DNA from: an uncultured Pseudomonadota bacterium
GTDB taxonomy: Bacteria > Pseudomonadota > Alphaproteobacteria > RF32 > CAG-239
Direction: 5' to 3'
Assembly: GCA_902795745.1 (NCBI GenBank)
Contig: CADBMG010000107.1
Coordinates: 1-23,855 of the forward strand
Length of the DNA stretch: 23,855 nucleotides
Shown here piece by piece: positions 15,582-22,694 of the stretch. The translations under genes and the position numbers were made by a program. The notes beneath the pieces are model-generated. The model saw nothing but the letters and a program-made list of their open reading frames with translations, did no database searches and was not told where the DNA came from. Numbering within the stretch: position 1 is the first letter of the stretch; each line of letters starts with the position of its first letter.

Positions 15582-15708
15582 CATTACTCTCCTCTTCTTC
15601 ATTTTCCACCACTATAACCGGAATATCGGGATATTCGGTTACTTCGATTTCTATTTCGTTGCCGTTTTCATCCAGTTCTTTAATGATTTTTTTAATTCCT
15701 TCATTCAT
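15562..15708 (-). CDS. 48-residue acidic protein of unknown function
   Basis: The ATG at 15708 has AAAGGAG at ideal distance, and the frame runs 48 codons to TAG at 15562, overlapping the next start by about 20 bases. The protein begins MNEGIKKIIKELDENGNEIE and then has EVTEYPDIPVIVVENEEEE, with 15 acidic residues. Very small, with no recognisable domain. It is the first gene after the 188-residue structural protein (stop at 15721) and joins it to the lysis cassette. The strong ribosome binding site and chain of overlaps are the evidence that it is real. Confidence 0.65.
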   Translation of the reverse strand: MNEGIKKIIKELDENGNEIEIEVTEYPDIPVIVVENEEEESNDGLGIN

Positions 15709-15720
15709 GTTATTTCTCCT

Positions 15721-16287
15721 TTAAATTGAAATTAATCCGTTAACGGTCCAATAAGCATCCAAGCTTGCATTTCTGTTAAATGTTGTTTGTTGTCCGGAAG
15801 TCACTTCTACTACCATTTCATAGTCATCAACACTAACCGGTACAATAGATCCGCTAAGTGATAGATATAAACCGATAGCTATTGAGCCGACTTCTGAGCC
15901 GGCAAGTACATAAAAGTGCCAAGTTATAGTAGACCAATCTACTTTATAATGATATACTGTATAATCGCCAAATGTATAAACACTATCATAATATGCGGTA
16001 ACAGTACGTTGTTGTCCGCTATAAGATGAATCAAACGTAACATCTGAACCTGCCGCACCAAGTGTACCGTTGATAGCGGTAATAACACTTGTTTGTGTAG
16101 GATCGCTTATTGCTACTAACCCATTTGTATCATAGCTACCCAACAAGCCTACACCACTTTCAAACCCCCATATTTGTACACCCTTAACTGCCTGATACAG
16201 CAGCGTAGAGCCTTTATAGACTTTATCAATTTTGGTTGAGCCTAAATACAGCTCATTTATTTTATTTGAACCTTTGTATATCGCCAT
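15721..16287 (-). CDS. Phage protein with N-terminal 'GSxKI' repeats, likely virion decoration or fibre part
   Basis: A 188-residue protein. The N-terminus has three short repeats, MAIYKGSNKINELYLGSTKI then DKVYKGSTLLYQAV, of the kind seen at the start of several phage surface proteins. The rest is beta-rich and Ser/Thr/Tyr/Val/Gly-rich (FDSSYSGQQRTVTAYYDSVY, GSIAIGLYLSLSGSIVPVSV), with few charged residues, as expected for an exposed virion or adhesion domain. The frame is open to 16302, but ATG at 16287 has AAGGA in front and gives the repeat start. It lies between the fibre gene and the lysis genes. Function is inferred from position and composition. Confidence 0.7.
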   Translation of the reverse strand: MAIYKGSNKINELYLGSTKIDKVYKGSTLLYQAVKGVQIWGFESGVGLLGSYDTNGLVAISDPTQTSVITAINGTLGAAGSDVTFDSSYSGQQRTVTAYYDSVYTFGDYTVYHYKVDWSTITWHFYVLAGSEVGSIAIGLYLSLSGSIVPVSVDDYEMVVEVTSGQQTTFNRNASLDAYWTVNGLISI

Positions 16288-16304
16288 ATATTTTCCTTCC
16301 ATAT

Positions 16305-16334
16305 AAAAAAGCGCCGACCATATAAGTCGACGCT
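16305..16334 (-). terminator. Hairpin and T-run just upstream of the 188-residue gene
   Basis: Minus-strand AGCGTCGAC (16334-16326) pairs with GTCGGCGCT (16318-16310) over nine pairs including one G-U, loop TTATATG, then six T. It ends about 20 bases before the start codon at 16287. It could stop read-through from upstream or act as a partial attenuator. Confidence 0.7.
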
Positions 16335-16408
16335 CCGTTCCTCATCGTTTTACAGATAAGAAAAATCGGAATTTCCGAATAACAACAATAATCCTTATTA
16401 TCATTATT

Positions 16409-16434
16409 ATTATACCTTTCATAATATTGAAAGG
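16409..16434 (-). promoter_or_regulatory. Minus-strand TATAAT box with adjacent inverted repeat
   Basis: TATAAT reads on the minus strand at 16414-16409. Immediately upstream, CCTTTCA (16415-16421) and TGAAAGG (16428-16434) are perfect inverted repeats with a six-base spacer. No good -35 hexamer is present, so a regulated promoter with the dyad as operator is the reading I prefer. A transcript from about 16402 would reach the hairpin at 16305-16334 and, if it reads through, the 188-residue gene and lysis cassette. Confidence 0.4.
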
Positions 16435-16459
16435 GGAAAAACCGCACATATTTAAAACC

Positions 16460-16488
16460 TTGACAAGCAAGTCAAAATATGCTATCTT
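16460..16488 (+). promoter_or_regulatory. Strong sigma70-type promoter, plus strand, in the prophage
   Basis: TTGACA (16460-16465), a 17-base spacer and TATCTT (16483-16488). The expected start is near 16495. It points against the late operon. The perfect palindrome AACTCA-GGAAA-TGAGTT (16490-16506) covers the start site and could be an operator. Confidence 0.65.
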
Positions 16489-16494
16489 CAACTC

Positions 16495-16572
16495 AGGAAA
16501 TGAGTTAAAGAACGGTTTAACCCCTTTCTTGGTTGAAGTAAAGTCCGATTCGTGTCATCGGACTTTTTCTTT
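16495..16572 (+). ncRNA. Candidate small RNA (about 78 nt), no recognised family
   Basis: Promoter at 16460-16488, and a clean Rho-independent terminator downstream: AAGTCCGAT (16541-16549) pairs with ATCGGACTT (16557-16565), then a T-rich tail (16564-16568 and beyond). Between them AACC (16519-16522) and GGTT (16531-16534) can form a hairpin whose loop is pyrimidine-rich (CCTTTCTT), complementary to Shine-Dalgarno-type sequence. No reading frame with a ribosome binding site fits. The terminator, read on the minus strand, lies 41-65 bases after the fibre stop and may also end the fibre transcript. Existence as a transcript is inference. Confidence 0.5.
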
Positions 16573-16605
16573 ATATCTGATCTGTTTTTTAATGTCAAAT
16601 AATAC

Positions 16606-19389
16606 CTAACTCTCCGGAATAAAGTAGAATGTGTCGGCATCAGGCGATGCCGGTAAAGCACTGACTACCTGAAACTTGTTATTAATGTATGCCGTTGTCG
16701 CCGGTTTCTGAGAACTATCACTAACCGCCGGTGTAACAAAAGTATTTGTACCGCTGAATGTTTTATTACCGGTTATAGTCTCATCTTCAGCCAAATGTAC
16801 AACCGCATTATCGTCTGCCTTAGCCGCCAACGCCGTATATACACCACCGGAAGTTACCGGATTAGTACTGTTTGAGGTCGGTGCTGTATCAAAAGTTAGT
16901 TTGTTTTGCTTATCTTTAAGCATCTCAACCGTTGCCATACGTACTGGCTGGCGGATTGTAAAGTCAGTTACTGTTGTACCATCGTAGGCATATTTGATAA
17001 ATTTAACTACCGTTAGGTCATTAAATCCACCAATACCATTTTGATTCATATATAGATTTCTGCTTTTTACATAGTTTCTTAATGAACCAGTTGCTGGCAT
17101 ATCATACGGAAATTCATATTCTATATCAGATAATACACTAACACCAACTTTTCCTGAAAAACTATTTAAGCTAATCCAAGTATATGGCTGATAATCAGTC
17201 CCTTGCCAAGAAGAATCCATATCAATAATATATAAACTAGCCAATTTTTGGTAAAAAGATTTTAATGTTCCGTCGGAATTGATGCCATAAGGTACTAGAC
17301 CACTAACATTCGGATAAACAAAAGCGTGGTGTCCGATAAATCCGGCTCCGTTAAATATCATATCGTTACCATTAGAATCTTTGGCAAAACCTGTAATGTT
17401 ACCTTGACTATCTATTTCAATAATTCCTAAAGGATAGCATAATGTAGTAGATTCCCATTGTGAAGTATCGGGGTTCCATTGATATATAATTTTATCTGTG
17501 GTATTAAAAAATGTTAAATAAGTAGAACTATCTACTGGTAAATTTGGACCACTACCAGCTTTATTTAAATTACTTCTACCATATAATCCTCCCGCAAATC
17601 CATATTTAGTAATGAATAAGTATTGTTTAGTGTTTGCTTGTGTCGAAGAATTCCAAGTAACGTCTTGAGTTGTAGTTACAGTTGAATATGTACCACCAGT
17701 TAGTACTATAACAGAGCCAGCTTTTAAAGTAACAGTTCCATTACTAAACTCTAGCTTCAAATTCTGCGGAATATCTAGAATGCAATTAGAAATAGTTCCA
17801 TTCTGACTATCTACAACCATCTGACCAGTACTATCCAAGTTAGATAAGCTTTGGTCAGCAAGGGTAAAGTTACCACTTCCTAATACAAAAGTTGAGTTGA
17901 TAGTCTTGATATTTGTACCACTAACAAGAGTATCTTGCTTTCCTGAAATAGCTGTCGTGTTTGTATCTACTTGGTCTTGTAGAGTATCAAGCATCTCCAC
18001 AGTTGCAGTTCTGACAGGTTGACGAATGGTCATAGAACTAACATTCCCTGTTGTAGTTGCAAGTACACATACATGTAATATTTCATTGTTACTAGTTCTT
18101 CTCCACAAATTTTCAGCTTCGGAGTAATAATATGCGTTTGGACCTATAGCATTTGCTGTTCTTTCACTAAACAAATAAAATATCGATCGGTCCACAGCAT
18201 TATTACCTGCAATCAATAAGCCAGCGGTAGTAATTATTTCTGATAATAACTTACCATTACTATCTTTTCCTGCTGCGAATAGACATTTAACGTTAGGATA
18301 TACAAATCTGTGTCGACCAATAAATCCACAGCCATTGAATATCATATCGTTGCCGTTGCTATCCTTAACAAAGGACATATTTCCGTTTTCTACTTTTACA
18401 ACACACAATGGATAACCAACATTCCATTCAATCCATTCATTATTAGACCATAAATAAATTAATTTGTCTGTGGTATTAAAGAAACAGGTATATGTTGTTC
18501 CGTCAGCAGGCAATGGAGAACCAGAGCCAATACGGCTCAATTTTATCCAACCACCGATTGCAGCACCGTTTCTACGTGGAAAAACAACAAAAGTATCATT
18601 AGTTGATATAGTTACTGTAACATCTTGTGTCGTTGTTACCGTAGTGTACGTACCACCGGTTATAGTTATTATACTCCCTGCTTTTAACGTCAGCACATTA
18701 TTCTCCAATGTTAATTTAATATTCTGCGGTATCTCCAACACACAGTTACTAATCGTACCATTAACACTATCAACAATCATCTGCCCGTCAGAGGATAGAT
18801 TCGATAAATCACGATTTGCCATGTTAGATGCACTTGCCGCCGCCGATTGCGCCCAATATTTCGACGAATTACCTGTTGGCTCCGTCGGTTCACCGACAGC
18901 CCACTGCTTAGATGTAGAAGCACTTGCCGCCGCTGCTGTTGCCGATGCATCGACTGCCGCTTGCTTTTCCGTCGCATTAGTATTGAATGCCGTAGTTTTG
19001 GCACTGGCATTATTATCGAATGCGGTTGTTTTATCACCGGCATTAGTATTAAAATCAGCAGTTTTTGATGTAGCATTGGCATTAAACGCCGTAGTCTTTT
19101 CCGTTGCATTCTGGTTATAAGCTGTAGTTTTTGCCTCATCATTTTCATTATATGCGCTAAGTTTTGCTGTCGCATTCTCATTGTACGCCGTTGTTTTTTC
19201 TGTTGCATTCTGATTATAAGCTGTGGTTTTTGCCGTTGCATTGGTATTAAATTGCGTAATACCCTCATTTACGGCATTTTCAATTTCCTTTTCGCCGCTT
19301 TTAATGTAGTTAACCGCGGTTGGTACGGCAATGCCTGATTTGTCGCTTATCTCAACGTTTAATGTACTTGTATTTCCTGAAAATTGCAT
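16606..19389 (-). CDS. Long tail fibre protein with 11-residue repeats and duplicated domain
   Basis: A 927-residue fibre. Residues 1-45 form a start domain (NVEISDKSGIAVPTAVNYIK); residues 47-145 are nine 11-residue repeats of the form [FY]N-x-N-A-x-x-K-T-T-A, an extended trimeric coiled-coil type stalk; about 150-190 is an Ala/Ser-rich continuation (ASTSKQWAVGEPTEPTGNSS). Two related beta-rich domains follow (about 195-465 and 510-820), each starting SNLxSxGQM-V/I-VDS and ending TIRQPVRxATVEML. The end (TAPTSNSTNPVTSGGVYTAL then DADTFYFIPES) is a common phage-fibre terminus. It probably recognises the host surface. No enzymatic site or chaperone domain seen. AGGGA precedes the ATG, two bases past the previous stop. 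Confidence 0.85.
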   Translation of the reverse strand: MQFSGNTSTLNVEISDKSGIAVPTAVNYIKSGEKEIENAVNEGITQFNTNATAKTTAYNQNATEKTTAYNENATAKLSAYNENDEAKTTAYNQNATEKTTAFNANATSKTADFNTNAGDKTTAFDNNASAKTTAFNTNATEKQAAVDASATAAAASASTSKQWAVGEPTEPTGNSSKYWAQSAAASASNMANRDLSNLSSDGQMIVDSVNGTISNCVLEIPQNIKLTLENNVLTLKAGSIITITGGTYTTVTTTQDVTVTISTNDTFVVFPRRNGAAIGGWIKLSRIGSGSPLPADGTTYTCFFNTTDKLIYLWSNNEWIEWNVGYPLCVVKVENGNMSFVKDSNGNDMIFNGCGFIGRHRFVYPNVKCLFAAGKDSNGKLLSEIITTAGLLIAGNNAVDRSIFYLFSERTANAIGPNAYYYSEAENLWRRTSNNEILHVCVLATTTGNVSSMTIRQPVRTATVEMLDTLQDQVDTNTTAISGKQDTLVSGTNIKTINSTFVLGSGNFTLADQSLSNLDSTGQMVVDSQNGTISNCILDIPQNLKLEFSNGTVTLKAGSVIVLTGGTYSTVTTTQDVTWNSSTQANTKQYLFITKYGFAGGLYGRSNLNKAGSGPNLPVDSSTYLTFFNTTDKIIYQWNPDTSQWESTTLCYPLGIIEIDSQGNITGFAKDSNGNDMIFNGAGFIGHHAFVYPNVSGLVPYGINSDGTLKSFYQKLASLYIIDMDSSWQGTDYQPYTWISLNSFSGKVGVSVLSDIEYEFPYDMPATGSLRNYVKSRNLYMNQNGIGGFNDLTVVKFIKYAYDGTTVTDFTIRQPVRMATVEMLKDKQNKLTFDTAPTSNSTNPVTSGGVYTALAAKADDNAVVHLAEDETITGNKTFSGTNTFVTPAVSDSSQKPATTAYINNKFQVVSALPASPDADTFYFIPES
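18955..19251 (-). repeat. Nine 33-bp coding repeats in the fibre stalk
   Basis: Codes residues 47-145 of the fibre as nine units of 11 residues with no length change, consensus [FY]NxNAxxKTTA. The DNA copies are similar but not identical; for example NQNATEKTTA occurs twice and is coded by nearly the same bases at about 19186-19218 and 19087-19119. Copy-number change by slippage or recombination would alter fibre length in frame. Confidence 0.85.
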
Positions 19390-19390
19390 T

Positions 19391-19747
19391 TTATCCCTCC
19401 GTTACTTGCGGTGTAATCCTAAAAATCGCCACCTGATTGACATTAGCCGGATAAATTGTGTTAACGCTACCGTCGGCAAGCGTTAATTGAATATCCGTAA
19501 CATAATTTCCCACCGGAATATTGGTATGCGTCGGTGTGAGTAACAATGCCATTTTGCCTTTGGTAATATCAACACCAACACCTTGCAACGAAAACATTAA
19601 ATTGCCACTATCTTGCTCGCGCACCTGCATTAATAAACTGGCTCCGGTCAAATCCACCGGCTTGCAGTCCTCACTGGCATTGATATATATCCCAAAGCTA
19701 TCCCCTTGCCTTACCGTAATTGTGTTTCCATTAATTTGTCCTGTCAT
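19391..19747 (-). CDS. Small beta-rich protein, BppU N-terminal-like, between fibre genes
   Basis: A 118-residue protein, MTGQINGNTITVRQGDSFGI then a beta-sandwich-like sequence (ASLLMQVREQDSGNLMFSLQ; LLLTPTHTNIPVGNYVTDIQ; LTLADGSVNTIYPANVNQVA). The 'VRQGDSF' start and alternating strands resemble the N-terminal domain of baseplate upper proteins (BppU) and related short fibre-anchoring proteins. It is probably a connector or cap that holds the long fibre to the virion. It lies two bases from both flanking genes, each with an AGGAG-type ribosome binding site. Family call moderate; a virion role is more secure than the exact name. Confidence 0.65.
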   Translation of the reverse strand: MTGQINGNTITVRQGDSFGIYINASEDCKPVDLTGASLLMQVREQDSGNLMFSLQGVGVDITKGKMALLLTPTHTNIPVGNYVTDIQLTLADGSVNTIYPANVNQVAIFRITPQVTEG

Positions 19748-19749
19748 TA

Positions 19750-20535
19750 TTATTCTCCTTTTGCTTTAATAAACCAATTTACTGCTTGGTTTACGGGTGT
19801 TACATGCTGATTGGCTCCATATATCTGACTTGATTTTGATGCATCAAAATCAAATGTAATGCTTGCGTCAACGGCATTTCCGTTATGTCCGTTACCGGCA
19901 CCTGTGGCATTAGACTTTGCAAATGCCCCACTTGCCGCACCATTATAGGTTAAAGGATCAATACCAGAGAAGGTAAATGAACCGGTAATATTCGGCAATC
20001 CTTCGGGTTGCGTTAATCCGACATCAGACGCCGAATCTCCGCCGAAACCACGTAAAAATTTACCGCGATAGTCCGGAACATTAAAGGTTGTCACGCCATC
20101 TCCGCTACCAAAAGTTGAACCGATAATTGCAAATAATTCAGGATACGCGGTACGGCTTATTTCCTGACCATTGCATAAGAGCCAATTATCGTGGTTGGTA
20201 TCTTGAAGAGAAGGAATTATTGTCCCAACCGGAACAACGCTGTTAAGCAGCGTTTTTATAGTATTTATCAGTGTATTCTCCACACCGTTAAGTTGTCCGC
20301 GATTAACAGCTTCATTATCCGCTTGTCCGTTTGCTACATTCTTGATTTGAAAATTTCCCATATTTAAATTGCCGCTCATCACACATCTGCCGTCTCGTAA
20401 CATACATTCATTAAGGCCTGCTGCAAAATTATCATCTTCTTCATCATGGCGATCACTCACAATATCAATATCGTTTATTCTATCCTGCTCCCAACTGTAA
20501 AGCCGGGAGAATTTTCCCTGACTGTCAAATGGCAT
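19750..20535 (-). CDS. Tail fibre protein with collar domain
   Basis: A 261-residue protein. The N-terminus (MPFDSQGKFSRLYSWEQDRI, about 1-60) resembles virion-attachment ends of podovirus fibres; a short helical linker (GQADNEAVNRGQLNGVENTL) leads to a phage tail collar domain from about residue 95: SVVPVGTIIPSLQDTNHDNW, LLCNGQEISRTAYPELFAII, GVTTFNVPDYRGKFLRGFGG. The C-terminal part (FAKSNATGAGNGHNGNAVDA) is Gly/Asn-rich and the end is VNQAVNWFIKAKGE, a typical fibre end. Likely the first fibre subunit attached to the tail. AAAGGAG precedes the ATG, two bases after the portal stop, so it is cotranscribed with portal. Confidence 0.85.
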   Translation of the reverse strand: MPFDSQGKFSRLYSWEQDRINDIDIVSDRHDEEDDNFAAGLNECMLRDGRCVMSGNLNMGNFQIKNVANGQADNEAVNRGQLNGVENTLINTIKTLLNSVVPVGTIIPSLQDTNHDNWLLCNGQEISRTAYPELFAIIGSTFGSGDGVTTFNVPDYRGKFLRGFGGDSASDVGLTQPEGLPNITGSFTFSGIDPLTYNGAASGAFAKSNATGAGNGHNGNAVDASITFDFDASKSSQIYGANQHVTPVNQAVNWFIKAKGE

Positions 20536-20537
20536 AT

Positions 20538-22343
20538 CTATTCTCCTTTGTTAAATTGATTGTTGTTTTGTTTTAATACTTTATTGAGCTCAATTACCTT
20601 TTTCAGATTAAGCTCTTCTCTTTTCAGGTCATTTTGTTCTTTTTTAATCGCAAAATCCTGACTTAGTTTTTGACGCTCTAAATCAGCCATATCATTGGCG
20701 GCTTTGATTGCGCCACCCTCTGCCGGATTAACAATCACCGTGTCTGTTTCATCAGGTTTGTTAAATTCGGCTTCAATATTATTGAATGCCTTTTCCATAG
20801 CAGCATCAAATTGTCGAGCATTAGGCATTGTTGCCACGGCACTTTCAATCATCTGTCGATATAAAGGTAATAAAGCCGGTTGCTTAGAAACTAAATCAAA
20901 CGCCTCTTTTATCATTGTGTTGATATTTTCAAGCGTATGCAAAATCTTTTCTTCCGATTCGCTTGGGTTGTAACAACCGTCTGTTTCCAAATCTATAATC
21001 ATGCCGCGCAACTTGTCGTGCTTTAATATACTAACGGCTTGCGCTGCCGTTTGAGCATCTGCTCTTTCATCATCATCTAAAAAAGAAAGCAGAAATGTTG
21101 GCGAAAAATGCTCACAAATAATTTCTGCTTTAATACGCAGCAAGTCTTTTAAAAATCGTTGCATATCGTTCTGCCTGTCTTGATTACGTAAAGTGCCGAA
21201 ATTGGTCTTTTGCGTGACGGCTGTCGCAGTTTCCGTTCGCGAAGATGTTCCTCGCATAATATCACTTACGCCGGTTATTTCATAAAGCGAATCGATAAGC
21301 ACTTGTCGCCGCTGTGCCAATGCTCCCAATGCCGTAATATATTGTTCAATAGGAGCAAAATCGATGACTCCTTTTATTCCTCCCGCATTTTTTAATTTAT
21401 CAAAATCAGATAAAGAAATGAGCGTAACATCTTTATCGAGAATATTTGCTAACTCCGGAAATGAATTATCGTAGCAGCCGGAAACTTTAATTGCCTGCAT
21501 AGTCAAACGCATTCGATTATTGACACCGTCTAACTCATCAAGCATACTCTTAATTTCCACATAATCCGGCACCGGAATAATACCATCGTTGGTCAATGTA
21601 GCAAGGATCGGTTTGGGACAAGGGAAAAAACCGCTTAAATGCAGAACATCCGGTTGAATGTATAAAAAATCAGCCGCATATTGCGGACTTAAATAATAAA
21701 TATTGCGACTCGGTTTATCCCATATCTCGTATATGGTTAAAACCGCTTTTTCATCTAATGTTTGCCGCAAAATATCACAAACTTCCGAGGGAAAATTAAC
21801 ACAGATTTCGGACATGTTCATATATATTCGCCGCGCAATCCACTCAACATCTTCCCAAACATTGACTTTATCGGTATCAATCAAAAACATTTTAGGACTG
21901 ACATAAATTGTATCAACCCGTTCCGTATCTTTTATAGTATCTTCTCCGATTCTCTTAAATGTTGCTCTATATTGCTCCCATAAGATTCCTTCTCCCGAAA
22001 GTAAAAAATCGTTACGTGCATATTTAACAACACTATCAAAGTCAAATTGCTTCATATTCCAAGCTAAAGCCCGCTCTAAAATTTTACAGGCCAATGTTTC
22101 CGCAACATCGGCATTTTTATTGGAGCGTACAACAAATGGCTGAGGCTGTTTGAAATACAAAAACGGCTTCATGGTCTCAATTGAAGACCAAAATATATTT
22201 TGCTTATTTTTATGCCGGTCATTACGATAATATTGCCTGATTTCATCAACTAAATCGTAATAGTCGGCAAACTTTTTTTCTGCAGTTGAAATCTTACTTA
22301 TCCACTGCTCTCGAAGTTTATAACGACCTAAATTTTCAGTCAT
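20538..22343 (-). CDS. Portal protein, P22-like
   Basis: A 601-residue portal, the dodecameric ring at the packaging vertex. Recognisable parts are the N-terminal helical region KKFADYYDLVDEIRQYYRND, NIFWSSIETMKPFLYFKQPQ, the region SGEGILWEQYRATFKR with strand-rich wing YVSPKMFLIDTDKVNVWEDV, the stem/crown helices LIDSLYEITGVSDIMRGTSS followed by TETATAVTQKTNFGTLRNQD (a highly typical portal segment), and a long C-terminal helical barrel region (AANDMADLERQKLSQDFAIK). Shorter than P22 gp1 (725 residues) but in family range. It is the first structural gene of the operon, 6.4 kb from the terminase. Confidence 0.9.
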   Translation of the reverse strand: MTENLGRYKLREQWISKISTAEKKFADYYDLVDEIRQYYRNDRHKNKQNIFWSSIETMKPFLYFKQPQPFVVRSNKNADVAETLACKILERALAWNMKQFDFDSVVKYARNDFLLSGEGILWEQYRATFKRIGEDTIKDTERVDTIYVSPKMFLIDTDKVNVWEDVEWIARRIYMNMSEICVNFPSEVCDILRQTLDEKAVLTIYEIWDKPSRNIYYLSPQYAADFLYIQPDVLHLSGFFPCPKPILATLTNDGIIPVPDYVEIKSMLDELDGVNNRMRLTMQAIKVSGCYDNSFPELANILDKDVTLISLSDFDKLKNAGGIKGVIDFAPIEQYITALGALAQRRQVLIDSLYEITGVSDIMRGTSSRTETATAVTQKTNFGTLRNQDRQNDMQRFLKDLLRIKAEIICEHFSPTFLLSFLDDDERADAQTAAQAVSILKHDKLRGMIIDLETDGCYNPSESEEKILHTLENINTMIKEAFDLVSKQPALLPLYRQMIESAVATMPNARQFDAAMEKAFNNIEAEFNKPDETDTVIVNPAEGGAIKAANDMADLERQKLSQDFAIKKEQNDLKREELNLKKVIELNKVLKQNNNQFNKGE

Positions 22344-22377
22344 TTTTCCATCCTTTCTGTTAAAAAATTGTATTAAT

Positions 22378-22400
22378 TAACGAATCCGGTGGATTCGTTA
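22378..22400. repeat. Perfect 10-bp inverted repeat upstream of portal
   Basis: TAACGAATCC (22378-22387), GGT, GGATTCGTTA (22391-22400). On the minus strand it is followed after about ten bases by six T and then the portal ribosome binding site, so it could be a weak terminator or a protective leader hairpin; as DNA it could be an operator. Confidence 0.6.
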
Positions 22401-22411
22401 CCATTCTTTGC

Positions 22412-22440
22412 TTGCATTTTGTAAAAAAATGTGATATAAG
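22412..22440 (+). promoter_or_regulatory. sigma70-type promoter on the plus strand, upstream of the RNA candidate
   Basis: TTGCAT (22412-22417), a 17-base spacer and TATAAG (22435-22440). It points right, away from portal and toward the 3' end of the GroES-like gene. Transcription would begin near 22447. Confidence 0.55.
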
Positions 22441-22446
22441 TGAGCT

Positions 22447-22694
22447 TAGTAATTGATGTTATTACTCAGCATCTGATGTGCTGCAACTTTTGCGGTTGCC
22501 ACACGTGGTGAGTTGAAGTTTAGCAACGGTAACTCCGTATGATGCGATGAGTATCTTGTCTTGGGTTGGGGAGCTCTTAGCGTATGTCCAAGGTAACCCC
22601 CAAAGGCTAAGAAGAGGCTTTTTCCGCAAAGGAAAAAGAAATTCGATTCCTAATTTAGCAAATAGGGTTTTGAACTCCCCGACTCTTACTCATC
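22447..22694 (+). ncRNA. Candidate structured RNA, no recognised family
   Basis: The 340-base gap 22344-22685 has no credible gene but dense nested pairing. A 5' helix pairs TACTC/GCATC (22463-22473) with GATGC/GAGTA (22541-22553), enclosing stems GCAAC/GTTGC, CCAC/GTGG and ACGG/CCGT. A 3' domain is closed by an 11-pair helix GGGTTGGGGAG (22563-22573) with CTCCCCGACTC (22675-22685) and holds three hairpins: TCTTAGC/GCTAAGA (22575-22581, 22606-22612), CTTTTTCC/GGAAAAAG (22618-22625, 22631-22638) and CCTAATTT/AAATAGG (22649-22666). Two G-U pairs in the closing helix fit only the plus-strand RNA. The 3' end is antisense to the end of the GroES-like gene. It is not tmRNA, RNase P, 6S or SRP RNA as far as conserved cores can be judged by eye; the 3' end is a guess. 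Confidence 0.5.

Noticed and set aside
16262..16609. Two ~60-codon frames in the fibre/188-residue gap, one on each strand
   Set aside because: Both run through hairpins, promoters and the candidate sRNA, and neither has a ribosome binding site.
18464..19120. 218-codon plus-strand frame opposite the fibre gene
   Set aside because: It is the mirror of the repetitive Thr/Asn/Ala codons of the fibre and has no ribosome binding site.
18955..19251. CRISPR-like array (33-bp periodic repeats)
   Set aside because: The repeats are continuous coding units with no spacers and no cas genes.
16606..19389. Diversity-generating retroelement in the fibre
   Set aside because: No reverse transcriptase gene and no template/variable repeat pair with adenine-specific changes in the window; duplicated domains diverge at all bases.
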